Below, piece after piece: positions 49,101 to 61,690 of a DNA stretch of 64,000 nucleotides. The position numbers and the translations under genes are program-made. Origin of the DNA: Pratylenchus scribneri (Eukaryota > Nematoda > Chromadorea > Rhabditida > Pratylenchidae); the NCBI GenBank assembly GCA_030063045.1, contig JAQSEB010000159.1, positions 62,001 through 126,000 on the forward strand, read 5' to 3'. The notes beneath the pieces were generated by a model. It was not told the origin of the DNA, searched no databases, and worked only from the letters and a program-made list of their open reading frames with translations. Within the stretch, counting starts at the first letter, position 1; each line of letters opens with the position of its first letter.

Positions 49101-52100
49101 TGGAACATTGAGAAAATAAATTAATTAATTAGATTACTTCTCAAGGATCAGACGGAGTCCAACGTAAATTGATTTATTGCATTGGACGAAGATTTTTCTT
49201 CGAAAGTTGGCATCTCCTAATCACATCGCTGGAGATAGCAAAGTTTAATGAATATTTAAAATAAATTTTTTTTGATTTTTTTAAAGATTGCAAGAAGTAG
49301 ATATGGTTGTGCTGTATTTGCTTAGCATCCAATCAGCGGTTTATGATATTGCCCAATTGTATGCGGCAACTGGCTTCCTTCGACTTCGAACTTCACTCAA
49401 AATGCCTTTGGATTACATATTGGATTTTGACCCTAATTTTGAAACTGAATGGAACAATGAAGCTATTGAATATAATGTTAAAATTTTTATGTTAACATAT
49501 ATTTCAAAAATTAATTTTTATATTAATTTAAAAAACTAATAATAAATCAGGTAAAATAAATTTTTTATTTTGTCTATAGGAGTGTTTGTATGAGCATCGA
49601 GAACACACAAATTTCATTGCTTTTACCACATTGGACGATATCATAATTTCCTCACCATCCGATATCAAACCACTGGCTCCAATTTTCACAAATTTATCCG
49701 TTCATCATCCGGACTCACCTGAATTTGTTTTGCGAGTTCATCAATCATTGGTCGAAAGTCTAGGTTTGTTTTTGAACTAGATGATATTTATTAGACGACA
49801 AATATAGGAAATTAATTAACAAGAAATTTTATAAATATCGGCAATTCGCGATGCCATGGGTTGTTGATATTTTTGTATAAATAATAATAATTTGCTAATG
49901 CTCATGTCAGTGAATTGCCAATATTTAACCAAATTTTGAAAATGGTTAACAGAAAATATCCATATTCCAAATCTATGAATTTAGATGGGGATAAAATAAC
50001 TGATGCGAAAATAGAGAATTATATTTATTTAATGAAATTTTTTTAAAATATTTATTTATAGAAAATAATAAAATTAAATTTTTATTATAAAATAAAAAAT
50101 AAATTTTATTAAAATTGTTAAAAAATTAAAATGATAAAATTATTTATCAAAATTTTATAAATAAATAAAAAATAATTAATTAATTATCTATTTTATTTAT
50201 TTCTAAAAGTTCTAACATCATTGAAATTCATAGATATTTGCAATTTAGATATTTTTCAATTAATCTTTTTCAAAAATTTAGTCAAATTTCAGCTATTCGC
50301 TGAGCATATGCGAATTGCTAATATTTGGACAATTGTAGCTGGAATTTACTAATTTTCGATATTTGTCGTCCAGATATATTATAATACAAGATACAACAAT
50401 TAAATTTTTACCTATTGTCACAGATGATGTTGCAGGAAATATATGGAATTCAACTGGGACAACAGAAAATATTGTATATATTTTTTTAAATATAAATTTT
50501 ATTAAAAGTTGGAAATAAATATTATTTAAACATTTTTTAGTTAATTTTCTAATTTTTGATAATTTTTACCTTTAAAAAATGTTATCAAAAATAAGGCTAT
50601 AGCCGTTGTTAACCATGAGTGTTACTGGACGGCTACAGTTTTATAGCCATTCCAATCTTTAAATTTCAGTTTGAAGCATTTGATAAACTTTGGAGACGTG
50701 GAATTTTCTTGCGAGCACCTATTACGGATCCAATTCCAAATACTGAAGCATTCTATGTGAAAACAGTAGTGGTTCCAGATCGAGTTCAAACCGTTTGGCT
50801 GCATCGTGCTTTGAGTGTAGAGCCAGGCGGAACATTCAAAGAGACACCATACACGCAAGCATTTGTGATGCACTTGAGGCATGAACTGGTACCAGAGCAT
50901 AAGGTTAAAAAATGGATTGGCTTTTTTCTATTCTACTAAAATATTTGGCTAGATGCTAAAATTTAAAAGGCTATTCTATTCACTGACCGTTTTTATGTTT
51001 TATTTGTTATAATTTGATGAAGATATTTGCGTATGACCTATAATCAATTAAAGATATTTTACCCAACCCAAACCCAAATATATGACATGGCTATGGGGTT
51101 ATACAATAATTTGTAGGGAAGCAAAAGTCCTATTCCTATATCTATTTCTAAATAGAATTATTTATCCGATCCGCGGACGGGGATTGGAAAAGTTGAGAAT
51201 GGAGATGGAGATTGGAGAATGCGGGGGAATCGAAGAACTGGGAATGGGAATGAGGCAGTAATTTCCCTAGACTCCGCAAGCGAAGAATTAAAATTAACAC
51301 AATAACAAATCCTAAGAGAGTTTATATAGTATTAAATATATCATTAATTAATTACAAAATTTTATTGGAACATTTGTCAATATTTAATTTAGCCAAATTA
51401 TGACCAATATTAAAGTGCTCTAAAAATCAAAGATTTTTGATGGCCAAAATCAAATAAAAGATCATTGCTTTTGAGATCATTTAGTAGACAATTTTCACTC
51501 AATAGAATGGCTTATAAAATAAATTCATAAAAATACATCCCCTATTCTGGCACATTCTTCGTACATACACCAAATGATCTGAGTTAATTAAAAAAGAATA
51601 ATTGAAAAATTGTTCGTTTTTAGTTTCTTTAGAAGAAAAAGCCGAGATATATAAGCTAGAATTTGGAAACACACATTTCATAATCGTAAATGACTCATCC
51701 TCAAAAGTTCATGAACAAATATCTGTACATAAATTTTGTACATAAATTTCCTAGATTACATATCCAAGAATAAATGAACTCAATACGGACAATGCTGCTC
51801 TCTATGCTCCTTTGATGAATGTCACCGATAGAATGATGCAAAATTTTAGAATTGTATTTACTCATTATCAAAACTTGAATCATACGGCTCAAAGCATTGA
51901 GGAACTACTCAATAATAATAATAATTATATTAGCAGTCTAATTGAGAGATTACCCAAAACGGAAGCTTTTATGAAAGAATTTCGGGAATTTAATCATCAT
52001 TGGGGTGAATTGCAGAAAATTTTATTTGCAGAAAATTCAACTCTCACTCATCGATGCCAGTAAGTAATTTAATAATGATAATTGAACTGCAGTAATATTT

Positions 52101-52978
52101 TAATAAACAATTATCTTCATTTAAAGAAGAAATATTTTTTGCATCAAATAAATTTTTACATCAGAAAACAATTTTTTGCAACAAAATAGTTTTTGATTCA
52201 CCAAACCTTATATCATTTATTAGATCTCATCAAGACGCTGCTTTTATATAAAAATTTATTAGTTTACAAGCTAAACAGTTTAAACCATATTTTCTTTTTT
52301 AGTTTAAAACACTTTAATTTTGACCTTAATTTAAGATTTAGATCTACAAATTATTATATTATTGTTTATAGGGTCTAAAACCTGATTCTGATTTATTAGA
52401 AATAGAAACTACTCTTCATGCAAAAAAATTTTCATGTAAAAAATTTGTTGATGTAAAAAATCGTAACAATATAATCGAACATAATAAAAGTAAGATTATA
52501 ATGTTTTTTAATATCATGCTTATTTTTTGATTAAATAGAAAATTAATTGAATATTATTGAAATTGATTTCGAATTTATGATATCATGATAAACAAAAAAT
52601 TTAATATTTATACATTTTTTAAAAATTTTTTGAGTTAAAGTTACTTGTTTTTTGAGTTAGCTTTATATAGATAAAATATATAATAATTTTTTAATTCTAT
52701 TAAATATTTATGTGCATAATTAAATATAAAATGTCAAAAAAATTATTTATAAAAAAATTTATAATTTTTTAAATTCATTTTTTAGTAATTATTTGCATCA
52801 TCCACCATTAAAAAGCAAAATGGCTTATGGTTGTATAAATGCTGAAAATAAATGGAATTGGAGATCTTTTCTCAATGTCATTAATGTTGATTATAAAATT
52901 CCCAATGCGACAGTAACCAATGTTGCAATTCTTGATCAGAGAACATTTGAATTAAAGGATCAATGCACAAATTTTTGA
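46128..52978 (+). CDS. GT92-like glycosyltransferase, gene 3 (right arm of inverted pair)
   Basis: A probable anchor exon 46128-46304 (MPWICLFILILLYSVIYNR) is followed by 47204 to about 47466, 49152 (or 49146)-49242, 49287-49476, 49580-49763, 50424-50473, 50670-50903, 51755-52059 and 52786-52978. Blocks: GLCRMHTFGFFCP, RKLIYCIGRRFFFESWHLLI, DMVVLYLLSIQSAVYDIAQL, ECLYEHREHTNFIAFTTLDD, VVVPDRVQTVWLHR, SSLIERLPKTEAFMKEF and NYLHHPPLKSKMAYGC. The metal-site region reads TTLDD as in gene 2. A short piece around 48420-48458 may be another exon, but its phase does not fit. Several MITEs sit in the introns. Predicted Golgi type II protein; substrate unknown. The first exon assignment is the least certain. 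Confidence 0.82.
46423..46568. mobile_element. hAT-like MITE (146 bp)
   Basis: Ends CAGGAATGGGTTCGATG and CATCGAACCCATCCCTG in inverted orientation, with an exact 8-bp direct repeat ATCACAAT (46415-46422 and 46569-46576). The interior is rich in TCGATTTTCGG-like sequence. It is related to the relic at 6772-6990. Confidence 0.92.
46917..47141. mobile_element. foldback MITE, GGTACTT family
   Basis: Ends GGTACTTATTGACTTGTTATCC-like and TATAAGTACT. The interior holds GGATTAGGATTAGGGTCATG and its partner. The target duplication is imperfect. Confidence 0.78.
47534..48071. mobile_element. foldback element, GGTACTT family (538 bp), with nested palindromes
   Basis: Ends GGTACTTATAGAGTTTGGGT and inverse, with an exact 9-bp direct repeat GATTTTCAT (47525-47533 and 48072-48080). 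An inner inverted pair carries ACGCGTCTCGACGAGCAGTG and its partner at about 47960. Confidence 0.92.
48836..49032. mobile_element. TIR MITE (197 bp)
   Basis: Perfect inverted ends TACCGTAAATATTCTATTAG and inverse ending ACGGTA, continuing through AGAAGCCCA. The interior is short and has no coding sequence. Confidence 0.9.
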
Positions 52979-54718
52979 ATCGGTCAATCATTTGGATGTT
53001 CAATTCATTTTATTTATTAAATATTTTATTATTATTTATTCGTGTTATTTGATTTTCATACAAATATATCCCTTTGTAGGGCTGTCCTCCGTCTCCCATC
53101 GTCCCCCGTAACCCCGAAACTTTTTTTTCACTAGTTCCCCATCCCCGAAAGTTTGAAAACCATTCTCCGTCCGAATCTCCCCTAAATCCTTATAAAATTT
53201 TTTTGTAAGATTACAAAAACTTGCTAATCCCCCGCCAAAGTCCCCCGAAGCTTTTTTGACTCCCGTCCCCGTCCACATTCCCGGAGGTCGTCCCCTCGGC
53301 AATTTCCCACACTCAAAAATATGTCCCCCGGGCCTCGGGGTACAACCCTAGGTAAGGTTGGAAATAATGAAAGGAAAAATGTGAAAAAAATGGGAATGCG
53401 CAAGCAAACATATCCTTTCTTCACTGCAAGAGTAAAAAAACAGGGCAAAATTTAAAAAGGAAGGAAATTAGTTTTAACTTTGATAAATAATTTATTGGTC
53501 AATTTTAAACCTGATTTGATAATATAAAAAAATGATGAAAATTATAGGCCAAAAATTTAATGGAATTGACGAGTCAAATTGTATAAATGAATAACAAGTT
53601 TGGATGAATTTGAAATCAAAGGAAAAGAATTTAAAAAAATGATTAAAATTTGATAGGTTCGGAACAGAGTTACCATGGTATGCTCTGACTAATTATATCT
53701 TCGCACAACATTTTCATTATGTCATTTATTTTTTTATAAGTTTTTTTCGTATCAATTAATTTCGTTATTTCCTTCGCTCTTTATTAATTTTTTCCATTTT
53801 TTTTTCTTTCTATTTCGTACTTCGATAGACTATTTTTTCCTTGTACTCGTATTTCATAGTATAAAAAATTCGAAAAATTCGATTATGAGTTATGCAGGAA
53901 TTTCATATGAACTAGGAATTCAATCAAAATTTACAACAGGCAGTGATACGGAGTTCCAGCGGTAATCTTTCTGTAGAATCTTCTCGCCCCGTTCTCCGTA
54001 CCTCGATTCCTTGTATTCCACTTACACAGCTTTTATATTATATGCCTGCAGGGTACGAAAAATCGCTCGTTTTGAAGGAGAAATAAAAAAGAGACATGCA
54101 CTAAACGGGATGTCCCTTTTTAATAATAGTGAAATGGAAAAGAGGCAAATTTGCATGCGCGAATTGTGATAAACGGCGAAAGAAAACCTAACTGATTTAA
54201 TCTATTCTTAATAGGTTAAAATGGAAATGCAGCCATTGAAGTTTTTACTTTCCTTAAATCCATTTTATTCTCAAAAAATTAAAAATTTTCGAATATAAAA
54301 TAAAAATTTTTGAACAATTTTGTATAAAATTTTATCAATGAAAATTGTTATCCGTTTTACCCTGAAAATTTTAAATACACCCATATTTGGGATTTTGATG
54401 ATTCCGGAAAGAATCCGGTTTCGGTTCGGCGCTTCATTATAAAATTTATACCCATTATTTTTTTATACGGGTTACGATTACGGCAATTCAAGATGAACGA
54501 TGAACCCATCAGATATCGAATAGGATGAATCTGTTGGATAAATTTATATATTATTATTTATTGTATTACTAAAATTTTCAAGCCAAAATTTATCAGAAAA
54601 TTGTTAATTTAGCTAAAATTATATTATTTTGCAACTAATTTTGTTCCAAAATGTTATATAAATTAATTAGCATTTTTATCACCATAAATATAAGTAACAA
54701 GACCATTTCTTAAGAAAA
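52979..54718. other. spacer between GT92 gene 3 and METTL24-like gene
   Basis: Contains the C-rich repeat at 53077-53350. The rest is AT-rich with GC-richer patches at 53930-54200. No exon recognised. Open frames within the C-rich block follow from its composition. Confidence 0.5.
53077..53350. repeat. C-rich repeat with short inverted ends
   Basis: TAGGGCTGT at the left and ACAACCCTA at the right, enclosing many TCCCCGAAA/GTCCCCC-like blocks. It resembles the other CCGG-rich and hAT-like repeats here, but no target duplication was found. Confidence 0.5.
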
Positions 54719-57343
54719 ATGGTCACAAATGAAGTAAAATTATTTTCAATTCTGTTCTTCATAATAATTGTTTTCTTGCTTCTCACAGTGCATCATAATA
54801 ATAACAACAATAAAACAAATTTTATTCAATATGTTCCTATCAATTTTACTTTAAACAAATGTGAGTCGAATAATATTTTTTGATTTATATCTCTGTTAAG
54901 ATATATAAATTTGGAAGTGTTAAAAATAATTTGATTTGAAAAATTAAAAATTTAATATGAATATTAAAATAATAAATATTAATTAAATAAAAATATTTAT
55001 AAAATTATTTTTAATATTAATCAATGAATGTCACATTTATAGCCGATATAATTTCGACTAATTATGCTGAAAAATTGGTACTTGAACATTTCATGAAAAT
55101 TACGCCCGAGCGAAGAAAATTGATTGAAGCGATTGTGCCAAATCCCCCATTTCCGGCATTTAATTTTATTCATCTTCATCATGCACTCCAAGTTCCGGAA
55201 GTATGCATTTGAAAATATTATAAATTTTATTAATAAATAAAATTTTATCGATGATGTACATTTTTTGTACAACAATGATCTTTGAGTTGAACTCTTTCAA
55301 TAGGATATTTTGATTTTGACATGAAAAAGAGGATAAAATTTTAAATGAAACCAAAGTTATAGGCAAAAAAAAACGAATATTATCGAATTTTTTCAAATTT
55401 TATCATTTTTTGGTCTTGACTTTTTCTATCAAATCCAATAATTCTTTTATAAGCAATTTATAACAATATATATCTATACAATGATAACAAATTTTTAAAT
55501 TTAAATTCAATATTCACTTTATAAATTATTTAATTTCCAAAATTAGAGGAGGAAATAAAGTTCAATATAAAAATTATTTTTATGACCTGCTGGGTGGTAT
55601 TTCAATTATGGCGAATCCAAGTACAAGCTGACTAATATTCTATTTTAATTTTACACAATCAACAGAATTTCTTGAATATATATTAAATTAAAATATTATA
55701 TTTTTATTTCTACAGATTCGTTGTGTGAATCTTCCCCGTCTTGGTACGGTCCATGATGGTGGAAAACTAATTTGCAATCCGGCAAGGGCAAGGGAAGTAC
55801 CAAATTGTGTAGTCTATTCATTTGGCATAAGTACTGATATATCATATGAGCAGGATTTCTATGACATCAGTGGGAGAAATTGCAAAATCAGGGCAATTGA
55901 TCAGGCAAATCTATTTCGATAATTTATATTGATTTTAAAAAATTGAAATGCCAAAAAATTGGCTTAAATACTTTGCGAATAGCTATTTATTAGGGATAAA
56001 AGATTCAAAACAAAAATTCTAATTTTAAAAATAAATTTAAAAACAAAGATTATTTTGATTTGGCTGATATTAAGCTCATTTAGAAATAAGCAAATTTTAG
56101 TTATTTTAGGGGTTTGCTTTTAGCACTTCGAGTACATCTTTAGGAAAAAATTTTTTTATATAAATTTTTATTATATTTTTTCAAACATTTCACAATTGCA
56201 TTTTCCATTAAAATGAATAAAAATTACAAAAATTTTGATCCAAAATATTATGGAAAAATAACAAAAATATATATGTACTTAGGAGAAATGGTATCCAAGT
56301 TTCCACTTTATGTATAGATATAGAGTGAAAGAGTCGAAATTCTTCTCGCATATGTTCGAAAAAATCTTTCTTTCTTTGGCTTATTTAATTACCCCAATTT
56401 TTAAGGGACCACTACAACCGCATATTATCAAGGGATTACAGGATATGGGTGCAGATGTTTTACAAACAATTATTGACACCAGCACAAATCCAAATGCAAA
56501 CACCACTTCATTTACGGATATTGTCAACAAATATGGTGATAAAGCCATTGAAATACTCAAAATGGATATTGAAGGTAAAAAATTTTATGAATTTATTTAA
56601 TATTTAAAAATGATCTTAGTACTAGATAATTAATGATTTATGAAAAATTATTAAAGATAGGAATATTCTGATTCATTTAGAGGAGATACTTAATTGAAAA
56701 ATATAATTTGCCATAATTGTAACCATTCGACTTGCTAATACTAGCATCTATTAATATGACCAGTTTGCCGGTTTTTCTTTTTGAAATTAAATCAAAAAAG
56801 TCTATTTTTTCTTTTATGTTTATATATATTTAGGCCATAAAAGAAGAAAGGAATAAGCAGGCAGCTGATTAAAAAAGCCTGATCAGATTATACATTGAAA
56901 AAAACCATTGTAATAGTAAGATAAATTTTAAGCAAGCATTTTAAATAAATTTAAAAAAAACATCTCTTTATCATAATATTATAATTAATTAAATAATTTA
57001 TAAATAAAATCCTTTATTTTTGTTATTAGAAATAGAATGAAAATTATGTCAAAATCATATTCTTTAATTAATTTCATTCATATGTCATATTATTTTAGGA
57101 GCAGAAGAAAAAGTCATTGATCAAATATTCCAATTTCCAATATGTCAAATTTTGATGGAAGTCCACATTGAAGATGTTTATAGAACTGTACAATTACTTA
57201 AGAAAATCTCCGCCCATGGATTTTGGCTTTATTCCAATGAATTACATCCCTTAGTTTTACACGCCCGTGAATATTCTTGGATTCATCAAAATTGTATGGA
57301 ACGTTATGGAGTGAATACAATATTGGGAAAATATATTGTCTGA
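54719..57343 (+). CDS. Methyltransf_22 / METTL24-like membrane-anchored protein
   Basis: Five exons: 54719-54860, 55043-55200, 55716-55918, 56300-56574 and 57099-57343, totalling 1023 nt, 340 residues. Residues 7-24 form a signal anchor (LFSILFFIIIVFLLLTV). Then come LPRLGTVHDGGKLICNPA, VVYSFGISTDISYEQDFY, EILKMDIEGAEEKVIDQ, ILMEVHIEDV and YSWIHQNCMERYG near the C-terminus. These are the landmarks of the METTL24/Methyltransf_22 family, large in nematodes and of unknown substrate. Exon 3 has no GT near its end. The frame closes if it stops at 55918, with the intron starting ATAATT. Predicted Golgi or secretory location. Confidence 0.85.
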
Positions 57344-57494
57344 ATGAGTTAAATAAAAGAAATTTATTATTATTATTTTTGTTTTAATTATTTAATTTAC
57401 CAAAAAAATTTTCACTTAGAAAATATCGATTTGGCAGCTGAAAATAAAATTCATATTGCTAAATTGCAAACGAATTTACTGCAAAATATAGGAA

Positions 57495-57730
57495 GCTGAC
57501 AGGGCGTACCGTTATTATTTCAACCTATGTCCTTTTTGGAGATTGTGCATGCAAAATTCGAATGTATTTGTAGCAAATCCATTGACAATTGCATTTTAGA
57601 ATTAGCCTGCACCTATGGTCTGTGAATGACCACTGTTTTTGAAATGTCATAGACCATGTTCACAATTTGTTTGGATAGAATGACAATAATAAATGGCATC
57701 GGCATTTTGGAATACACCAATTCTATAATT
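57495..57730 (+). pseudogene. decayed fragment of the GH25 gene
   Basis: From GCTGACAGGGCGTACCGTTA onward it closely follows 38955-39200 of the intact GH25 gene. It has substitutions that create stops (GCATTTTAGAATTAG) and small indels. It covers only the middle of the last exon. It lies 150 bp downstream of the METTL24-like stop. Confidence 0.88.
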
Positions 57731-58219
57731 AAGGTGGTAATAAATGCCAAAATTGATATCCGTTTTGAATTCTCTGATTTCTGGAATCGATTAATTCTTA
57801 TTTCAAAGCAAAATATTAAATTTCTTTTTTTTTCATAAAAGACTTTTCTAACCGAACTTTTAACGAGATATATATAGAAAATTTAATGCAAATCATATTC
57901 AAAAATACCTATATTTCAATTTTTCCCTTTGAATCAATGAAAGAATTCTTATATCTAACCAACTAAAATTGGATGAAAACAAGTGAAATTTTCTCAATTT
58001 TTTTTGTATACCAAAAATTTAATTATAATTTAAATTGCCTAGCTAAACACAAATATTAAAAATATATTTAAAATAATTTATTTTGTTCAATTAACTTTTA
58101 TCAAATTATGCTAGCACAAATTAGTTTGTTTTGTATTGCAACATAGGTTTAATTTTGTTCTATCTATAACTTTTTTATGTTCACAAATTCATCAGTTTAT
58201 TTCTTTTTCATTTGCATTT

Positions 58220-58796
58220 TTATCGTCCAAGGGGGTAGCCACAAGCACCTTCTTGACAGACATAAGTGCCGTCACAATCGGCATTGACGGTACAATCTAA
58301 AAAGTAACATATATAATTGAAAATAATTTTCTTATTAGAAATAACTTGAAAAGGTAAGAGAAAATAAAAAAAGCGTATTCGAAAAATAATTATTTGCGCA
58401 TTATATTGGAATTATTTTATTTATTTTTTTTTTGATTAATTGCTTAAATTGTTTAATATTAAATTTTGTAAATGCAATTAAAATCTATATAAATGAATAT
58501 TAGGAATTTGAAAATGACAATTGGAATACTATTATGAACTAAAATTATACACACTTTGGCCACTCCACCACCAAGAAGGAGTGCAACGGCTATTTGAAGC
58601 GCAGTAATGATATTTGGGACATTCTGAAAGGCATTTAAATCAAAATCAAGAATTTAGTTTACATACCATTAGTGTTAGAGCACGGTTGTTGATCATCCGC
58701 CAACACAATATGTTGTTGAATTAACAAAATGGCCACCAAGAGTAATGCGAACAACATTGGGAAGGCATTTTTCTTGAACGGAAAGAAGGCAACCAT
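58220..58796 (-). CDS. small secreted cysteine-rich protein (91 residues)
   Basis: Exons 58796-58667, 58623-58555 and 58296-58220 join in phase. A strong signal peptide (MLFALLLVAILLIQQHIVLA) precedes a mature part of about 55 residues with eight cysteines: QPCSNTNECPKYHYC, NRCTPSWWWSG, then CTVNADCDGTYVCQEGACG. The spacing resembles EB/EGF-like nematode modules, with each exon carrying a subset of cysteines. No function can be assigned. Small secreted Cys-rich proteins are common among nematode secretions. A decayed second copy lies at 61990-63120. Confidence 0.8.
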
Positions 58797-59950
58797 TTTT
58801 GTTCGGAGAATATTCAGAGCAGATGAAAATGTGGGAAATTTGATAAAATGGATTGGTTGGAGTGATGATTTTATCTGATCTTACAAAGGGCTTATATAGG
58901 CTCTAAAATGAGGCAAATTTAAAATGTACGGGTGATCAAAATTACCCTATACAAAAAATATTCAAATCCCATGGACCCAAAATATGAAATTTTTGTTTTC
59001 TTTTTTCTCGATTTCAAAAAAAATCATCCATTAAAAAATCAAATCACAAATTTCTGCCGGGGATAGGCCCAAACTTCAAACATTAACTAAGCATTTTATT
59101 GATGAAAGAGGGAAGTTGTTCGCTTTTTGATCCCCACAGATTTAGATGGGTTCAGAAAATGTTTGTCATTTGTTTCCTCTGGGATTTAACCCAAACAAAA
59201 GGTGTACAATTTGGGTCACTTTTCATTCCTAATTTACCAAACAAATATTTGCCCAGCTTTTTTTCTCGGCTACAACTGGCTTCATTAAAAAATCAAGATA
59301 ACTTTAAGTGCGCCTGGACAAATTCCATTATCCGCGCCCAAATGTCCGAAATTTATATGACAAAATGATCATTTGGTGCATACGATATTCATTTGAATAT
59401 CCACTATTTTAATTTTATTAAAATAAATTATTACATAAAAATAAATCATTTTCTTTTAAAAAAAAAGTAGAATAATAAATGTTTACAAAAATTTATTGCA
59501 GAATAAAATTATCAATTCACGGATTTCATTAGCTTTCAACCGGGCATTCGATTCGTCGGCACAAATAATGTAATCACAGTGACCAATATAATAATATTTA
59601 ATATAATCATTAATAATTGAATTTGCTAGCCAAAACTTTATTTTGCAATAAATAAAATAAAAATAACAATATTAAAAAACAAGATTCTTCCATAGAATTT
59701 GACTATTGATAATAAATATTTGAATTTAAGTAAGCAAACAAAAAATTCTACATATATTCATTCTTTTCAGCAAATTATGTATAATAATAATATAAAATGC
59801 ATCAAAAAATTATTTTTAATTCATGTTTTCCTTTTAAAAATTGAAGGAGTGAATTAAAAAATTTATTGCAAAAATTTTCACCGGACGTCAAAAAATTTAG
59901 AATCAGAAAAATGAACACAAATATTCAAATATTTTACCAGTAATTTTACA
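58797..59950. other. upstream region of cysteine-rich gene
   Basis: Includes an open stretch at 59099-59368 (plus, 89 codons). This block has a diverged counterpart at about 63520-63780, so it belongs to the duplicated unit rather than clearly being a gene. Otherwise AT-rich. Confidence 0.45.
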
Positions 59951-61007
59951 TTAATCTGGCCGTTCATAGGTAATTAGATTGTATTGTAAATTAGCCGTTT
60001 GGAATATCACTTGATCGTGGTTCATTCCGGATTTCTTAAATTTAATAAATTTAATTTTAAAAAAACCATTTTTCACTTGAAATGCTTGATTTTCGCTTGG
60101 ACTACTGCTGGCAATTCGGCCACAAGCATGATAGCCAACTTTTTCATCGCCCGTTGAATAAATTGTAAAAATCAAATCGCCTTCATAGTGTTGCCAAAAA
60201 ATGATATATATTTAAAAATGTATTTTAAATAAATTTTAATTTATAAAAATTTTAAAATCTTTTGGACCGAATTTGTAAAAATTTTAACCTCAGCCTTGTG
60301 CCTACAAAATAATTGAAAGGTAATTTAATTTTAAATAATACCAGAAAAAATTGCTGAATTGCGCCGAACATTCCAGCATTATTCGTGATGCCATGAACCA
60401 AAACAATTGGAAGATGTCTAAAAAATATTTTATTGATAAATTTTATATTTTGTTAAAAATTTTTAATAAATTTTGAACGGTCAAAAAATAATGAAAAACC
60501 TGTGTATCGCTAAAAACTATTTAAATTTATATTTAAAGATTTTTAGGAAAAAGAATTTTTAAAATATTACGATTAAAAAATCAGAATACAAAAATCATTG
60601 CTTTTCAAATAATTGAACAGGAAATTATGTAAGCTGTTCTTTTTTCATCCCACTGGTAAATAGATAAAATAAATTGACTTTTTAATGAGAATATTATTTA
60701 ATGGCATTTTAACCGGTCATTTGAAAGAATCTTGGCTTCATAAAATATAACAAAATTTTTGAATATTGATTGAAATAATTGTAAAATATTTATTTTTGGG
60801 AAAGACTTATCCAGTTTTTTGTCCAGCAGTATGTGTCCCTCCTCCAAAACTGCCTCCTCCGCCAACAATGTCTTCTCGAGCGAGTTCCCTGTCAAGGGCA
60901 TCGCCGCCGGGCCTTGCACGCTAAAATTGACGAAATGTTGGCGAAAATGTTGAAAAACTGCACTCCAAATTAATTATTAATAAAATAAAGGTCAAAAATT
61001 TTTCCAT
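59951..61007 (-). pseudogene. broken inverted copy of the LIPS lipase
   Basis: The first exon (from 61007) matches the gene at 18512 but has an in-frame TAG at 60923-60921 within the FRQF segment. The second exon (60418-60343) keeps HLPIVLVHG. An internal deletion then joins the start of exon 3 to sequence just before exon 6, near 60294. This removes the exons with the nucleophile serine and VGVAGANWG. The last exon (about 60187-59951) keeps IYSTGDEKVGY and MNHDQVIF and continues to a stop at 59951 without the 47-nt intron of the intact gene. Not functional as a lipase. Confidence 0.9.
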
Positions 61008-61439
61008 GATATTTTTTAAATTAGCTTAAAATTTTCCGAAGTTTAATAAGCATTTGTTTTAAATTAAATCTAATTAAAAAAGTTAAGCATATGAAAATTG
61101 ATTTCTAGTAATTTAATCGAAAAAAAATTAAAATGAGTATTTTTTGAAAGAATTTAATTTTTTTTCCCGTGAATTCCCTCAACTCGTATATTTAATTAAA
61201 CTAATTATTCGTCAAAATGATATTTAATAATTTATATTTAAAATGGAAAATTTAAATTTTATACAATTTTCAGAAGAATTATTTTGGAATTTTGAAATTT
61301 CTTAATAAAAAAATACTATAAATTTATCAAAAAAATAGATTAGGCTAAATTAAGGTTAATATAATTGTATCAAAAATATTTGTCTAAAAGAAGAGAAAAC
61401 ATTTCTAAAAACAGGAATATTTGTAAATGAAATGAATTT

Positions 61440-61690
61440 TCTTTGTTATATATCTTTTTATATCCACAAAGCTGTTATCGAAGAAGTGAATTGGCCCAAT
61501 CGCCTTCAATTACGCCATAAACCGGTTACATTACACAGCAATTGCAAATACTATTAAATTAAACCGGGTGAAATGAGAAGAGAAAGGATAAAATCAACTA
61601 GATTAAATGGGGAAAAATAATATAGAGGTTGCAATTAGGGCAACAATGTGTCAGCCACAGCAGCAGCTCATCAGCATCCTTCTAGTATGC
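61440..61690 (-). repeat. duplicated lipase upstream block
   Basis: Inverted counterpart of 17800-18075 (for example ATTACGCCATAAACCGGTTA and ATCCACAAAGCTGTTATCGA). It shows the lipase duplication included the promoter region. Between 61008 and 61440 the flank is AT-rich and diverged. Confidence 0.85.

Noticed and set aside
53045..53448. Open frames with a Gly/Arg-rich product
   Set aside because: They arise from a C-rich repeat with short inverted ends, not from a gene.
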